Shown here one piece after another: positions 6,748-13,133 of a stretch of DNA of 13,133 bases (the first letter of the stretch is position 1; every line of letters starts with the position of its first letter). Below the pieces are notes generated by a model. The model worked only from the letters and a program-made list of their open reading frames with translations. It was not told the DNA's origin and ran no database searches. The stretch is from positions 1-13,133 of the forward strand of contig JBJXFE010000064.1 in assembly GCA_046153875.1 (NCBI GenBank), given 5' to 3'. The stretch comes from JBJXFE01 sp046153875 (lineage in GTDB: Bacteria > Planctomycetota > Phycisphaerae > Phycisphaerales > UBA1924). Made by a program: the position numbers and the translations under genes.

Positions 6748-9405
6748 CTAGGGAGTCTCCCCCTTCAGCAACTCCTGCCAGTGAACCCGCTTTGCGTCGT
6801 ACCCCCGCCCTGGTTCGGCGCGGTCCCAAGCCTCATACAGCCCGGCCAGTCGCTCCACCGCAGTTCGTTTCTCCGCGAGCGCGGTGCGCGGCTCGGCGCC
6901 CGCCTCTTCGTGTGCGCCGACCAGCAGCGGCTCGGCCAGGTCGTAGCGTCTCTGAGATTCGTACAGGCCAGCCAGGTCCCACATCGCGGCCAGAGTCCAG
7001 ATGATCTGATCGGGCTGCCTCACGCGCCGACGGACCTCGACCACCTCGCGAAATATGGCTTCGGCCCTGTCAAGGTTGCCGTGGTCCCGGTAGACCTTCC
7101 CCGCGATGTGCATGCAGCACAGGGTGTCGCCGTCCTCCAGGCCGCGCAGCCGGCGCTTGATCTCGATGGCCTCCTCAAGCATGCGCGAAGAGTCCTCGTG
7201 CCGGCCCAGGTCGCCGGTGACGCGGGCCAGACCGATGAGGTGGTCGGCCACCTTCCAGGCGGGGCCCGCCTTCCGGGAGACCTCGACGGCCCTGAGGGCA
7301 AAGGGCTCGGCCTCGGCCGCTCTCCCCTGTTGCTGCAGATTCTGGGCCAGGCAGGAGTGGGATTCCGCGGTCTCCCGGCTCTCGGCTCCACGGGCGCGGA
7401 TGGAGCGCTCGAGACTGTCGCGGTAGAAGACCTCGGCCTCCGCGAGCCGCCCGGCCATCGCGAGCATGTTGCCCATGTAGTTCAGTGACGTGATGGTCTC
7501 GGTGTGCAAGGGTCCATGCACGCGCTCACGAAGCTCCAGCACCCGTCGGCTGATGGGCTCGGCCTCGGCGAACTTACCCTGGCTGAAGAGCGCCCAGGTG
7601 AGTTTGTCCATGGAGTCGAGCGTGTCCGGGTGCTTCTCGCCGAGCACACGGGTCCGCGCCTCGAAGTTGCGACGCACCACGGGCTCAAGCTCGCCGAACC
7701 GGTCGTTCCAGTAGAACACCGCGATGCACCAGTGGTGGATAGCGCCCAGCGTGTCCGGGTGCTCGGGCCCCAAAACCCGCGTGCGGATAGTCACGGCCAT
7801 GGCCAGTTGCGCCTCGGCGGCCACGAAGAGCTGCAATGTGGTGTACGTGCGCCCGATCGTCTCTCGGAGCAACGCCTCCGTCTCGGGCTGGTCGGCAAAC
7901 GCGCCCCCGTCGATTCTCTTGACGGCCTCGCCCAGAACGAAGCCGATCGACAGACCGCGACCTTCGGCAAGCGCAGGGTCGGCGGATGTCAGCATTTCCT
8001 GCAGGAACTCGCTCACCGCGTCGGCGCGTGACGCCTCCCGCCGGGTGTGTCGTTCATTCACGGTGGCGCGGATCAACCCCAGGGTTGCCAGCGCCGAACC
8101 GGCGAGCAGCGCGCCCGCGATGGTGCCGGCCAGCACCACCGCCCGTTTGTTCCGCCGCACCGCCTTGCGCAATCGGTACCCGGCCGTGGGTGGCGCGGCG
8201 ACGACAGCCTCGTTGGCGAGATGCCGCTGCACGTCGGCGGCCAGATTGCTGGCGGTCTCATACCGGCGCCGCCGGTCCTTCTCAAGCGCTTTCATCACGA
8301 CCCAGTCCAGGTCGCCCCGGATTAGCGCCCCCAGTTTCCTGGGCTCGACGCGGCGGTGCGCGGCGACGACGGCGAGCGACGAAGCCGGGTCGCCCGCGTC
8401 CGCGCTGCCGCTCTTCCCGGTGGGCAGCAACAAGGAGGCGAGGCGCGTGCTGGGCTTGGGCGGCTCGACCTCGCGGATGATCCGCTGGATCTCCCCGAAC
8501 GCCGCGGAGCGCAGCCGGCGCGCGTCGAAAGGCGTGTTCCCCGTGAGCAGTTCGTACAGCAATACCCCCAGCGAGTACACGTCGCTGCGCGTGTCGATGT
8601 CCACGCTCCCCTCGGCCTGTTCGGGGCTCATGTACTCGGGCGTCCCGATCAGGGCGCGGTGCTCGGTGAAGATGGTCTTCTCGGTCATCCTGGCGCCCGT
8701 GGCCTTGGCGATGCCAAAGTCGATGACCTTGGCGAACGGGCGTCCGTCGTGGGTGCTGACCAGCACGTTGGTGGGCTTGATGTCGCGGTGGATGACCCCC
8801 TTCTGGTGCGCGTGCTGCACCGCCAGGCAGACCTGCACGAACAGCTCCAGCCGCTCCCGGATCCCCAGGTTCTCGCGGTCGCAGTACGCCGTGATCGGGA
8901 CGCCCGAGCACAACTCCATGACGAAGTAGGGCCGCCCCGCCTCGGTCGCCCCCGCGTCCAGCACGCGGGCGATGTTGGGGTGATCCATGATCGCCAGCGC
9001 CTGCCGCTCCTGCTCGAAGCGCGCCACCACCTGACGGGTGTCCATCCCCAGCTTGATGATTTTCAGGGCAACGCGGCGCACCACCGGCTTCTCCTGCTCG
9101 GCCATGAAGACCGAGCCGAAGCCCCCCTCCCCGATGAGCTGGAGCAGCTTGTACGGGCCGATCCGTGTGCCCGGCCCCTCGCGCATCGGCGCGGCGGCCT
9201 GGGTGGCGGCGGGCGCCGAATCCTGCGTCGGGTTCGCCAGGAAATCGTCGTCGCGGTCGGCCGCGGCCAGAAGCCGCTCGACCCGCTGCCGCAACTCCGC
9301 ATCCCCGCCGCAGGCCTGGCGGACGAAGTCGTCGCGATCCGCACCGGTGCGCTCGAACGCCTCGGTGAAGATCACCCGCACATTCGCCACGCCAACCTCG
9401 CCCAC
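6748..9405 (-). CDS. Membrane-anchored Ser/Thr protein kinase with TPR repeats
   Basis: 885 residues. A short helical N-terminus (1-75) precedes a Hanks-type kinase domain (about 84-400). It has the Gly loop GEGGFGSV (92-99), the ATP-binding Lys115 in VALK, the catalytic loop HRDIKPTNV (206-214, base Asp208), DFG (229-231) and GTPEYMSPE (254-262). All key residues are present, so it should be active. One hydrophobic membrane segment follows at about 421-446, after the basic stretch RKAVRRNKR. About 455-885 is a TPR-type sensor or scaffold with repeats such as LGPEHPDTL, LGEKHPDTL and ERVHGPLHTETITSL; by topology it should lie outside the cytoplasm. The start is GTG at 9405, only 3 nt after the sigma-factor stop, with GGAGAGG inside the end of that gene: translational coupling. 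In planctomycetes such kinases often sit beside ECF sigma factors that they probably control; here that is inferred from context. Confidence 0.93.
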   Translation of the reverse strand: MGEVGVANVRVIFTEAFERTGADRDDFVRQACGGDAELRQRVERLLAAADRDDDFLANPTQDSAPAATQAAAPMREGPGTRIGPYKLLQLIGEGGFGSVFMAEQEKPVVRRVALKIIKLGMDTRQVVARFEQERQALAIMDHPNIARVLDAGATEAGRPYFVMELCSGVPITAYCDRENLGIRERLELFVQVCLAVQHAHQKGVIHRDIKPTNVLVSTHDGRPFAKVIDFGIAKATGARMTEKTIFTEHRALIGTPEYMSPEQAEGSVDIDTRSDVYSLGVLLYELLTGNTPFDARRLRSAAFGEIQRIIREVEPPKPSTRLASLLLPTGKSGSADAGDPASSLAVVAAHRRVEPRKLGALIRGDLDWVVMKALEKDRRRRYETASNLAADVQRHLANEAVVAAPPTAGYRLRKAVRRNKRAVVLAGTIAGALLAGSALATLGLIRATVNERHTRREASRADAVSEFLQEMLTSADPALAEGRGLSIGFVLGEAVKRIDGGAFADQPETEALLRETIGRTYTTLQLFVAAEAQLAMAVTIRTRVLGPEHPDTLGAIHHWCIAVFYWNDRFGELEPVVRRNFEARTRVLGEKHPDTLDSMDKLTWALFSQGKFAEAEPISRRVLELRERVHGPLHTETITSLNYMGNMLAMAGRLAEAEVFYRDSLERSIRARGAESRETAESHSCLAQNLQQQGRAAEAEPFALRAVEVSRKAGPAWKVADHLIGLARVTGDLGRHEDSSRMLEEAIEIKRRLRGLEDGDTLCCMHIAGKVYRDHGNLDRAEAIFREVVEVRRRVRQPDQIIWTLAAMWDLAGLYESQRRYDLAEPLLVGAHEEAGAEPRTALAEKRTAVERLAGLYEAWDRAEPGRGYDAKRVHWQELLKGETP

Positions 9406-9408
9406 ACG

Positions 9409-10014
9409 TCACCTCTCCGGCACGTCTTCCTGCCGCTCAAGATCCTCGCGCAGCCACGCGCGGGCGAACGCCCACGCCCGCTTCACCGTGCGCGCCGAGA
9501 CCCCCAGCGCCGCCGCCGCCTGCTCGATCTCCAGCCCCGCGAAGAACCGGAGCCGTACGACGGTCGCGGCCTGCGGGTCCGCACTCTCCAGGCGGCCGAG
9601 GGCGTCGTCGAGGGCCAGCAATCCGTCGGGGTTCTCGTCGATGAGCACGGACTGCAGCCCGGCGATCCGCAGGGCCTCCCGACGGCCCCGGCCCCCGTCG
9701 CGCCCGTGCTTGCTGCGCGCCCGGTCGATCAACAGCCTTCGCATCGATTCGGCCGCCGCCGCGTAAAAGTGGCCCCGGCCCTCCCAGGGAACCTCGTGCG
9801 GCCCGAGGAGTTTCAGGTACACCTCATGGACCAGCGCGGTGGCGCTGAGTGTGTGGCCAGCGCCCCCGTTGCGCTCGGCGCCCATCTGGCGCTGGGCCGC
9901 ACGCCGGAGCTGCTCGTAGACGAGGGGCAACAGGTCGGCTGCGGCGCTCCGGTCGCCCTGGCCCGCGGCCCGCAGCAAGACGGTGACATGGGCCTGCGGG
10001 TCTTCGCTTGCCAT
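9409..10014 (-). CDS. ECF-type RNA polymerase sigma factor (Sigma70_ECF / TIGR02999 type)
   Basis: 201 residues, the usual length of this family. Region 2 spans about 15-110 with the family-typical HTLSATALVHEVYLKL and the later HFYAAAAESMRRLLIDRAR. Region 4 is near 145-190 (ATVVRLRFFAGLEIEQAAAALGVSARTVKRAW), the helix-turn-helix that would read the -35 element. No anti-sigma gene is adjacent; instead the gene is followed 3 nt later by the Ser/Thr kinase, so control by phosphorylation is the likely mode (family knowledge plus context). The start at ATG 10014 is chosen from family length; no clear SD precedes it. The frame stays open upstream to 10227, but that extension has no sigma-like content. 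A 13-bp motif shared with the integrase upstream region lies 83 nt upstream. Confidence 0.92.
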   Translation of the reverse strand: MASEDPQAHVTVLLRAAGQGDRSAAADLLPLVYEQLRRAAQRQMGAERNGGAGHTLSATALVHEVYLKLLGPHEVPWEGRGHFYAAAAESMRRLLIDRARSKHGRDGGRGRREALRIAGLQSVLIDENPDGLLALDDALGRLESADPQAATVVRLRFFAGLEIEQAAAALGVSARTVKRAWAFARAWLREDLERQEDVPER

Positions 10015-10097
10015 GACACATGAGTCTACAGATTGTGAGCGTCTACCTGCCCTTTTGGACCGCCGCGTGTCGGCCCGGCTACGCCCTGGGAATAAAC

Positions 10098-10110
10098 CGA
10101 TACCCGGCGG
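10098..10110 (-). promoter_or_regulatory. Candidate shared upstream motif, copy B (upstream of ECF sigma gene)
   Basis: Second exact copy of CGATACCCGGCGG, in the 155-nt gap between the HTH gene stop and the sigma start. On the minus strand it reads CCGCCGGGTATCG followed by GTTTATTCCC. Its place before a minus-strand gene matches copy A. Confidence 0.35.
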
Positions 10111-10116
10111 GCATGG

Positions 10117-10147
10117 CCAGCACGGAGGCCGACGATTCACGTGCTGG
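10117..10147 (-). other. Inverted repeat after the recombinase/HTH operon
   Basis: CCAGCAC (10117-10123) and GTGCTGG (10141-10147) form a perfect 7-bp stem around a 17-nt loop, about 22 nt past the stop of the HTH gene on the minus strand. No T-run follows. It could be a weak terminator for the mobile-element operon or a protein-binding site ahead of the sigma gene. Confidence 0.35.
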
Positions 10148-10169
10148 GGCCCGATCGCCACACGGTTGA

Positions 10170-10598
10170 TCACCGCACCTCCAAGCCCACCGCTCGGTGC
10201 TGCTTCTGAAGCCGCAGCGCCCGCCACATCCGCCGCTGCCGGTACCAGTTGACCTCCGCCGCGATCGGCCGCAGGGTCCGCTCCGTGATCGGCTCGCGCC
10301 CCGACTCGGCCGGGGTCAGGAACAGGATCTCTTCCTGCAGGTCCGGCGCGAGCCAGAGCAGCGCGACGACCTGCGCGACCCGGGCCCGCGTGACACCCGC
10401 CGCACGCGCCACCTGTGCGTCATTGCCGCCCTCCCCCGCCGAGCGCCGGATGCGGATCGCCAGGGCCATCAACCGCGCGACCCGCGGGACGCGATCAACC
10501 ACCGGTGGGGGCGGGAGCACGCCCTCGCGGAGCTCGAGTGCCCCCGCGGCCCCGCGCGCGAAGTGGACGTTGAACGCAACTGTTCCGGGATCGTTCAC
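10170..10598 (-). CDS. Small recombinase-associated helix-turn-helix protein
   Basis: 142 residues. The middle (about 38-95) reads RVPRVARLMALAIRIRR, then an HTH: NDAQVARAAGVTRARVAQVVALL (about 59-81), followed by WLAPDLQEEILFL. This pattern is typical of short proteins encoded directly after serine recombinases in mobile elements; it resembles the ParB/KorB-style HTH but is short. The C-terminus is basic and aromatic (WYRQRRMWRALRLQKQHR). The start is GTG at 10598, overlapping the recombinase stop by four bases (GTGA). A longer in-frame reading up to 11390 is the shadow of the recombinase and is rejected. Possible role: a directionality or accessory DNA-binding factor, or a repressor of the operon. 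Exact function unknown. Confidence 0.75.
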   Translation of the reverse strand: MNDPGTVAFNVHFARGAAGALELREGVLPPPPVVDRVPRVARLMALAIRIRRSAGEGGNDAQVARAAGVTRARVAQVVALLWLAPDLQEEILFLTPAESGREPITERTLRPIAAEVNWYRQRRMWRALRLQKQHRAVGLEVR

Positions 10599-11920
10599 GC
10601 GACCGCCTCCCTCTCCGCCGACGCGCTCACCGTTCCGTCCGCGTGGAACCGGACTGTCAGCATCCCCTTTACGCCGTCGAACTCGACCCGCCGGACCAGG
10701 CGCCCCAGGACGCCCGCACGCTCGCCCGGGGGCAGCGCGTCCCAGCCCGAGTCGAGCCGGCCCAGCGCGCGCACCCGCTCGACCACGAACCGCTCGACCT
10801 GCTCGGCCGGCAGGGTCCGCGAGGGGCACGCCCGCCCGCCGGACTCTCCAACGCCCGCCCGCCCGTGCTTCTGACCCGCCACGCACACGTAGTACCGGTA
10901 CGCCCGCACCCCGCCCTTGACCGTGTAGGTGGGCGTCATGGCGCACCCGCACGGTCCGCAGAACAGCAGACCGCCGAGGAGAGCGCCGCGCGATCGGTGC
11001 TCCGCGCACGCCCGCCGGTTGGAACCGAACAACGCGCCCGCCCTCCCCACTCGCTCCCAGACCTCCCGGTCCACGATCGGCGGGTGCTCCCCCGCGTAGA
11101 CCTGGTCGCGGTGGCGGACATTCCCGACGTAAAGCACGTTGGTCAGGAGCAACCGCAGCCGCGTCGTGTCGAACACCGCGCCCCCGCGGACGACCCCGGC
11201 CCTGGTCGTCCAGCGCTTGGTCGTCCACCCCCGGGCGTCGAGCTCCTGAACGGTGCGGAGCAGCGCGCCCCCGTTCCGCAGGTACAGGTCGAAGATTGCC
11301 CGGACCCGCTCGGCCTCCTCCTCGTTCACCGTCAGACGCCCGGCCTTGAAGTCCAGGTCGTACCCCAGCACCGGGTGCCCGCCCATCCACATCCCCTTGC
11401 GCCGGGACGCCGCGATCTTGTCCCGCGTGCCCTCGGAGATGATCTCGCGCTCGAACTGGGCGAACGAGAGCAGGATGTTGAGCGTCAAGCGCCCCATCGA
11501 CTGGGTGGTGTTGAAGTGCTGGGTCACGGAGACGAACGAGACCGCGTGCCGTTCGAAGACCTCGATCAGCCGGGAGAAGTCCAGCAGGCTGCGCGAGAGC
11601 CGATCTACCTTATAGACGACCACGGTGTCGATCCGGCCCGCCTCGATGTCCTTCATCAGGGTCCGCAGCGCGGGCCGCTCCACGTTCCCGCCCGTGTACC
11701 CGCCGTCGTCGTAGCGGTCCGGCAGGCACACCCACCCTTCGGCCTTCTGCGACGCGACGTACGCCTCGGCGCTCTCGCGCTGGGCGTCGAGCGAGTTGAA
11801 CTCCTGGTCGAGGCCCTCCTCCGAGGACTTGCGGGTGTAGATCGCGCACCGGACGGTCTTGCGCGGCGCCCCCCCACCCCCCCCACCCCCCCTACGGGCG
11901 GCCGACCCGTTGCGGCTCAC
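10595..11920 (-). CDS. Serine recombinase (resolvase/invertase family with recombinase and zinc-ribbon domains)
   Basis: 441 residues, at the short end for large serine recombinases. The catalytic domain (about 23-165) has YTRKS with nucleophile Ser32. DDGGYTGGNVERPAL and DRLSRSLLDFSRL carry the conserved arginines, and FEREIISEGTRDKIAASRRKG leads into the long helix. A Gly stands where many relatives have Arg in SE(R)TRDK. A 'recombinase' domain follows (about 175-300; LGYDLDF, ELDARGWTTKRW, LLLTNVLYVGNVRHRD), then a zinc-ribbon-like region with CGPCGCAMTPTYTV and later Cys (about 330-385). The C-terminal part (EQVERFVVERVRAL onward) is helical. The start is GTG at 11920, overlapping the DUF2924 stop by four bases. 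Seven consecutive Gly codons at residues 11-17 come from a striking G-run. Such enzymes integrate or excise mobile DNA at attachment sites. Confidence 0.93.
   Translation of the reverse strand: MSRNGSAARRGGGGGGGAPRKTVRCAIYTRKSSEEGLDQEFNSLDAQRESAEAYVASQKAEGWVCLPDRYDDGGYTGGNVERPALRTLMKDIEAGRIDTVVVYKVDRLSRSLLDFSRLIEVFERHAVSFVSVTQHFNTTQSMGRLTLNILLSFAQFEREIISEGTRDKIAASRRKGMWMGGHPVLGYDLDFKAGRLTVNEEEAERVRAIFDLYLRNGGALLRTVQELDARGWTTKRWTTRAGVVRGGAVFDTTRLRLLLTNVLYVGNVRHRDQVYAGEHPPIVDREVWERVGRAGALFGSNRRACAEHRSRGALLGGLLFCGPCGCAMTPTYTVKGGVRAYRYYVCVAGQKHGRAGVGESGGRACPSRTLPAEQVERFVVERVRALGRLDSGWDALPPGERAGVLGRLVRRVEFDGVKGMLTVRFHADGTVSASAEREAVA
11869..11892 (-). repeat. G7-T-G8-T-G7 tract (coding strand) in recombinase gene
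   Basis: The plus strand shows C7-A-C8-A-C7, so the coding strand has three long G-runs separated by single T bases, 28 nt into the recombinase gene. It encodes a glycine stretch. It is a strong potential G-quadruplex and a slippage-prone site; loss or gain of one base would break the recombinase frame before the catalytic Ser. Confidence 0.8.
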
Positions 11921-12414
11921 GGCTTCGCCTTTCTTCCCGTTGCGAGGCCGAAGAAGTGCATCCCGTTCCAGTGGGTGCCGGTGACGGCCAGGGTCACGGC
12001 GGTCAGGGAGGCGTAGACCTCGCCCTCGTGTTCGAACCCGCGGGCCAGGACCTTGACCAGGACCACCCGTCCCTTGTAGCGCCGGCGCAGGATCGAACCC
12101 GGCCGGGGCAGCCGCGGATCGCGGAGAGGCCCGCGGGGTCGGGCGTTCTCTCCCGCCCGCGTGCCGCCGGGCTTGGCCCGGGGCGGTCGCACGCGGAGAT
12201 CGGAATCCCGGGCCAGTTCCGCCGCGCGTCCCAGCGCACGGTCCGAGAGGCCTCCCTCGCGCAGGGCTTGCAGCCGCCAGGCGATCAGGCGGACCAGACG
12301 GCGCCGGTGCCCCTCCCGCGTCGGCTCGCCGAAGACCGACTGGTGGTGCGCGCGCAGTTCGGCGACCGACATCCGCTCCAGCACTCTCACTTCTTCATCG
12401 ACGTCGCCGACCAT
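11917..12414 (-). CDS. DUF2924 family protein, first gene of recombinase cassette
   Basis: 165 residues. The N-terminal half (about 5-70) is helical: LERMSVAELRAHHQSVFGEPTREGHRRRLVRLIAWRLQAL, a pattern of DUF2924 proteins. After a basic Pro/Gly/Arg linker, the C-terminal part (about 105-157) has GSILRRRYKGRVVLVKVLARGFEHEGEVYASLTAVTLAVTGTHWNGMHFFGL. This matches the family's terminal motif of the form 'G..Y.SL(S/T)A.A..(I/V)TG..W(N/S)G..FFGL'. The molecular role is unknown; genes of this family are commonly found beside serine recombinases in phage-like and integrative elements, which suggests DNA-related work. The start is ATG at 12414 with GGAGG about 8 nt upstream; an in-frame extension to 12594 has no family-like content. 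Its stop overlaps the recombinase start (GTGA). Confidence 0.82.
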   Translation of the reverse strand: MVGDVDEEVRVLERMSVAELRAHHQSVFGEPTREGHRRRLVRLIAWRLQALREGGLSDRALGRAAELARDSDLRVRPPRAKPGGTRAGENARPRGPLRDPRLPRPGSILRRRYKGRVVLVKVLARGFEHEGEVYASLTAVTLAVTGTHWNGMHFFGLATGRKAKP

Positions 12415-12601
12415 GCCGCGCCCTCCGCCCGGCGTCAACCGGGACCGCGATAAGGGCAGGAACCGCGGGAGATGGCAAGGCGACCTGGCGCGAGAGTCCG
12501 GTGCCCGCGCGATTGCGGCATGATCAGCCCCGCACCCCTCACACCCGCGCGCACGCGCCGACACGGGGCAATGAGCGGCTCGCGCCGACTGCACCGGAGG
12601 T

Positions 12602-12644
12602 GGCGTGACGCTCAGGGGCGCGATGTGGCATCGCGGGTCACGCC
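12602..12644. repeat. Nested inverted repeat (two-tier hairpin)
   Basis: The outer arms GGCGTGAC (12602-12609) and GTCACGCC (12637-12644) are perfectly complementary. Inside them CGCGATG (12619-12625) and CATCGCG (12629-12635) form a second perfect 7-bp stem with a TGG loop. The asymmetric bulge is 9 nt on one side and 1 nt on the other: 15 pairs in 43 nt. It lies about 190 nt upstream of the DUF2924 start. It could be a structured leader RNA, a recombinase site or a regulator site. Confidence 0.6.
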
Positions 12645-12724
12645 GACGGCGGACGGATCACTCCGTCGAGAGCGTTGCAGAGCGGTGGCAGCCCATGTCC
12701 GGCGGGGCGTGTCGGGGTTCCGAG

Positions 12725-12816
12725 GGGTGACAACGCGCAATATCTTGTGGAACAACGGGTTACGTTAGTTTCATGGTCCCCAAAGGGTGACAAATCCGCC
12801 GCCAAAGTGCGACAAA
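12725..12816. repeat. GGGTGACAA direct repeats in AT-richer patch
   Basis: GGGTGACAA occurs at 12725-12733 and 12785-12793 (60 nt apart). A variant, GTGCGACAA, lies at 12807-12815, 22 nt after the second. On the minus strand the repeats read TTGTCACCC, whose TTGTCA resembles a -35 box facing the DUF2924 operon, but I see no convincing -10 partner. Confidence 0.4.
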
Positions 12817-12839
12817 ACCGGGCATATCCTGCCATCCGC

Positions 12840-12867
12840 CGCAACCCGGCGCAACCCGCGTCAACCG
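12840..12867. repeat. Short tandem repeats, 10-nt period
   Basis: CGCAACCCG at 12840-12848 and 12850-12858 is followed by the variant CGTCAACCG at 12859-12867. Three roughly 10-nt units fall on one helical face, as in iteron-like or regulator-binding arrays. The set is short and could be chance. Confidence 0.4.
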
Positions 12868-13052
12868 CTGGTTCCGACGCTCCGAGAGTCCGTCGACTTG
12901 GGGCCCTCGGGTCGCCCAACTTCAACGCCCGGGCTCCGCGCCCGAAGCGCCCGCCGAGAGCGCCGTGATCGACATCGGTCTCCGGAAACCGCGGGGAACT
13001 TGCGGGCCGGCGCGATCCTCTCGGCCCTCTCCGCCTTCGGCCCGCCGTCAAC

Positions 13053-13078
13053 AAAAACGCCCCCGCAGAAGGCGGAGG
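13053..13078 (-). terminator. Rho-independent terminator-like hairpin, minus strand
   Basis: Read on the minus strand: CCTCCGC, loop CTTCT, then GCGGGGG (7 pairs including one T-G), followed by CG and five T. This fits an intrinsic terminator for a minus-strand transcript entering from beyond the right edge. It would separate that transcript from the DUF2924/recombinase operon. Confidence 0.5.
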
Positions 13079-13133
13079 ACGTTGAACTCCCCGAGAGCGA
13101 CCGTCTCGAACCTGCAAACAGAGAGCGCGGAGG

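Larger units (their letters stand above)
12415..13133. other. Region of about 720 bases without a supported gene
   Basis: Open frames here are short and show no recognisable protein content on either strand. The region contains a nested inverted repeat (12602-12644), two GGGTGACAA copies and a related third (12725-12816), short tandem repeats (12840-12867) and a terminator-like hairpin (13053-13078). The stretch about 12734-12830 is clearly more AT-rich than the rest of the window. It should contain the promoter of the DUF2924/recombinase operon and may contain an attachment site or the element boundary. Confidence 0.6.

Noticed and set aside
3561..7004. 1147-codon plus-strand open frame
   Set aside because: It is antisense to the propeller, astacin and kinase genes, rich in Arg/Ala/Pro, and has no domain, signal peptide or SD support. 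Long antisense frames are expected with this GC-rich codon use.
8356..10023. 555-codon plus-strand open frame
   Set aside because: It runs antisense to the kinase and sigma genes, whose motifs are complete and unmistakable.
10643..12016. 457-codon plus-strand open frame
   Set aside because: Antisense shadow of the serine recombinase, with no recognisable protein content.
12765..12793. TTGTCA with AACTAA 17 nt downstream on the minus strand as a sigma-70 promoter
   Set aside because: The -10 match is poor (two of six) and the site lies about 350 nt from the DUF2924 start.
12638..13117. 159-codon minus-strand frame at the right side
   Set aside because: No clear SD and no family-like content; it runs through the repeat-rich patch and terminator-like hairpin.
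13082..13133. Possible plus-strand gene starting at TTG (GGAGG three bases upstream) and running off the right edge
   Set aside because: Only 17 codons are visible, the spacing is short and the SD overlaps the terminator-like hairpin; not enough to call.
13085..13133. tRNA-like T-loop GGTTCGAG on the minus strand
   Set aside because: The five bases on each side do not pair as a T stem, and no acceptor or CCA end is visible.

Overview
The window is strongly GC-rich and every gene I can support lies on the minus strand. It most likely comes from a planctomycete, probably of the Phycisphaerae type. Two points suggest this. An ECF sigma factor of the Sigma70_ECF/TIGR02999 kind is followed at once by a membrane-anchored Ser/Thr kinase with TPR repeats, a typical planctomycete pair. 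Three neighbouring secreted proteins also end in the same two-repeat 'GC-type' dockerin-like tail (DCNxDGxLTVADFGCFQ...GC[P/S]-end), which is common in that class. This assignment rests on family knowledge, not on a database search.

Layout in transcription order, right to left. (a) 12415-13133 has no supported gene, but it holds a nested hairpin, GGGTGACAA repeats, short tandem repeats and a terminator-like hairpin. (b) 12414-10170 is a tight three-gene cassette: a DUF2924 protein, a serine recombinase and a small HTH protein. Both junctions are GTGA stop/start overlaps, so it is very probably one translationally coupled operon of mobile-element origin. (c) 10014-6748 is the ECF sigma factor and the Ser/Thr kinase, 3 nt apart. 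(d) 6605-647 holds three secreted dockerin-tailed proteins: an astacin metalloprotease fused to an FN3-like and a beta-helix region, a long propeller-type repeat protein, and a smaller protein of unknown fold. (e) 510-1 is the N-terminal part of a tyrosine recombinase that runs off the left edge. It starts at a GTG behind a clear AGGAGG site.

How the parts may work together (inference): the sigma/kinase pair resembles a membrane signalling unit and may control the secreted proteins downstream. Those three share a C-terminal tail that probably sends them to a common surface location or partner. The sigma/kinase/secreted block lies between genes for two unrelated site-specific recombinases, so it could be accessory DNA. 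A 13-bp sequence (CGATACCCGGCGG) occurs upstream of both the tyrosine recombinase gene and the sigma gene and is a candidate shared regulatory site.

I found no rRNA, tRNA, CRISPR array or insertion sequence. Several very long plus-strand open frames are antisense shadows caused by GC-rich codon use.
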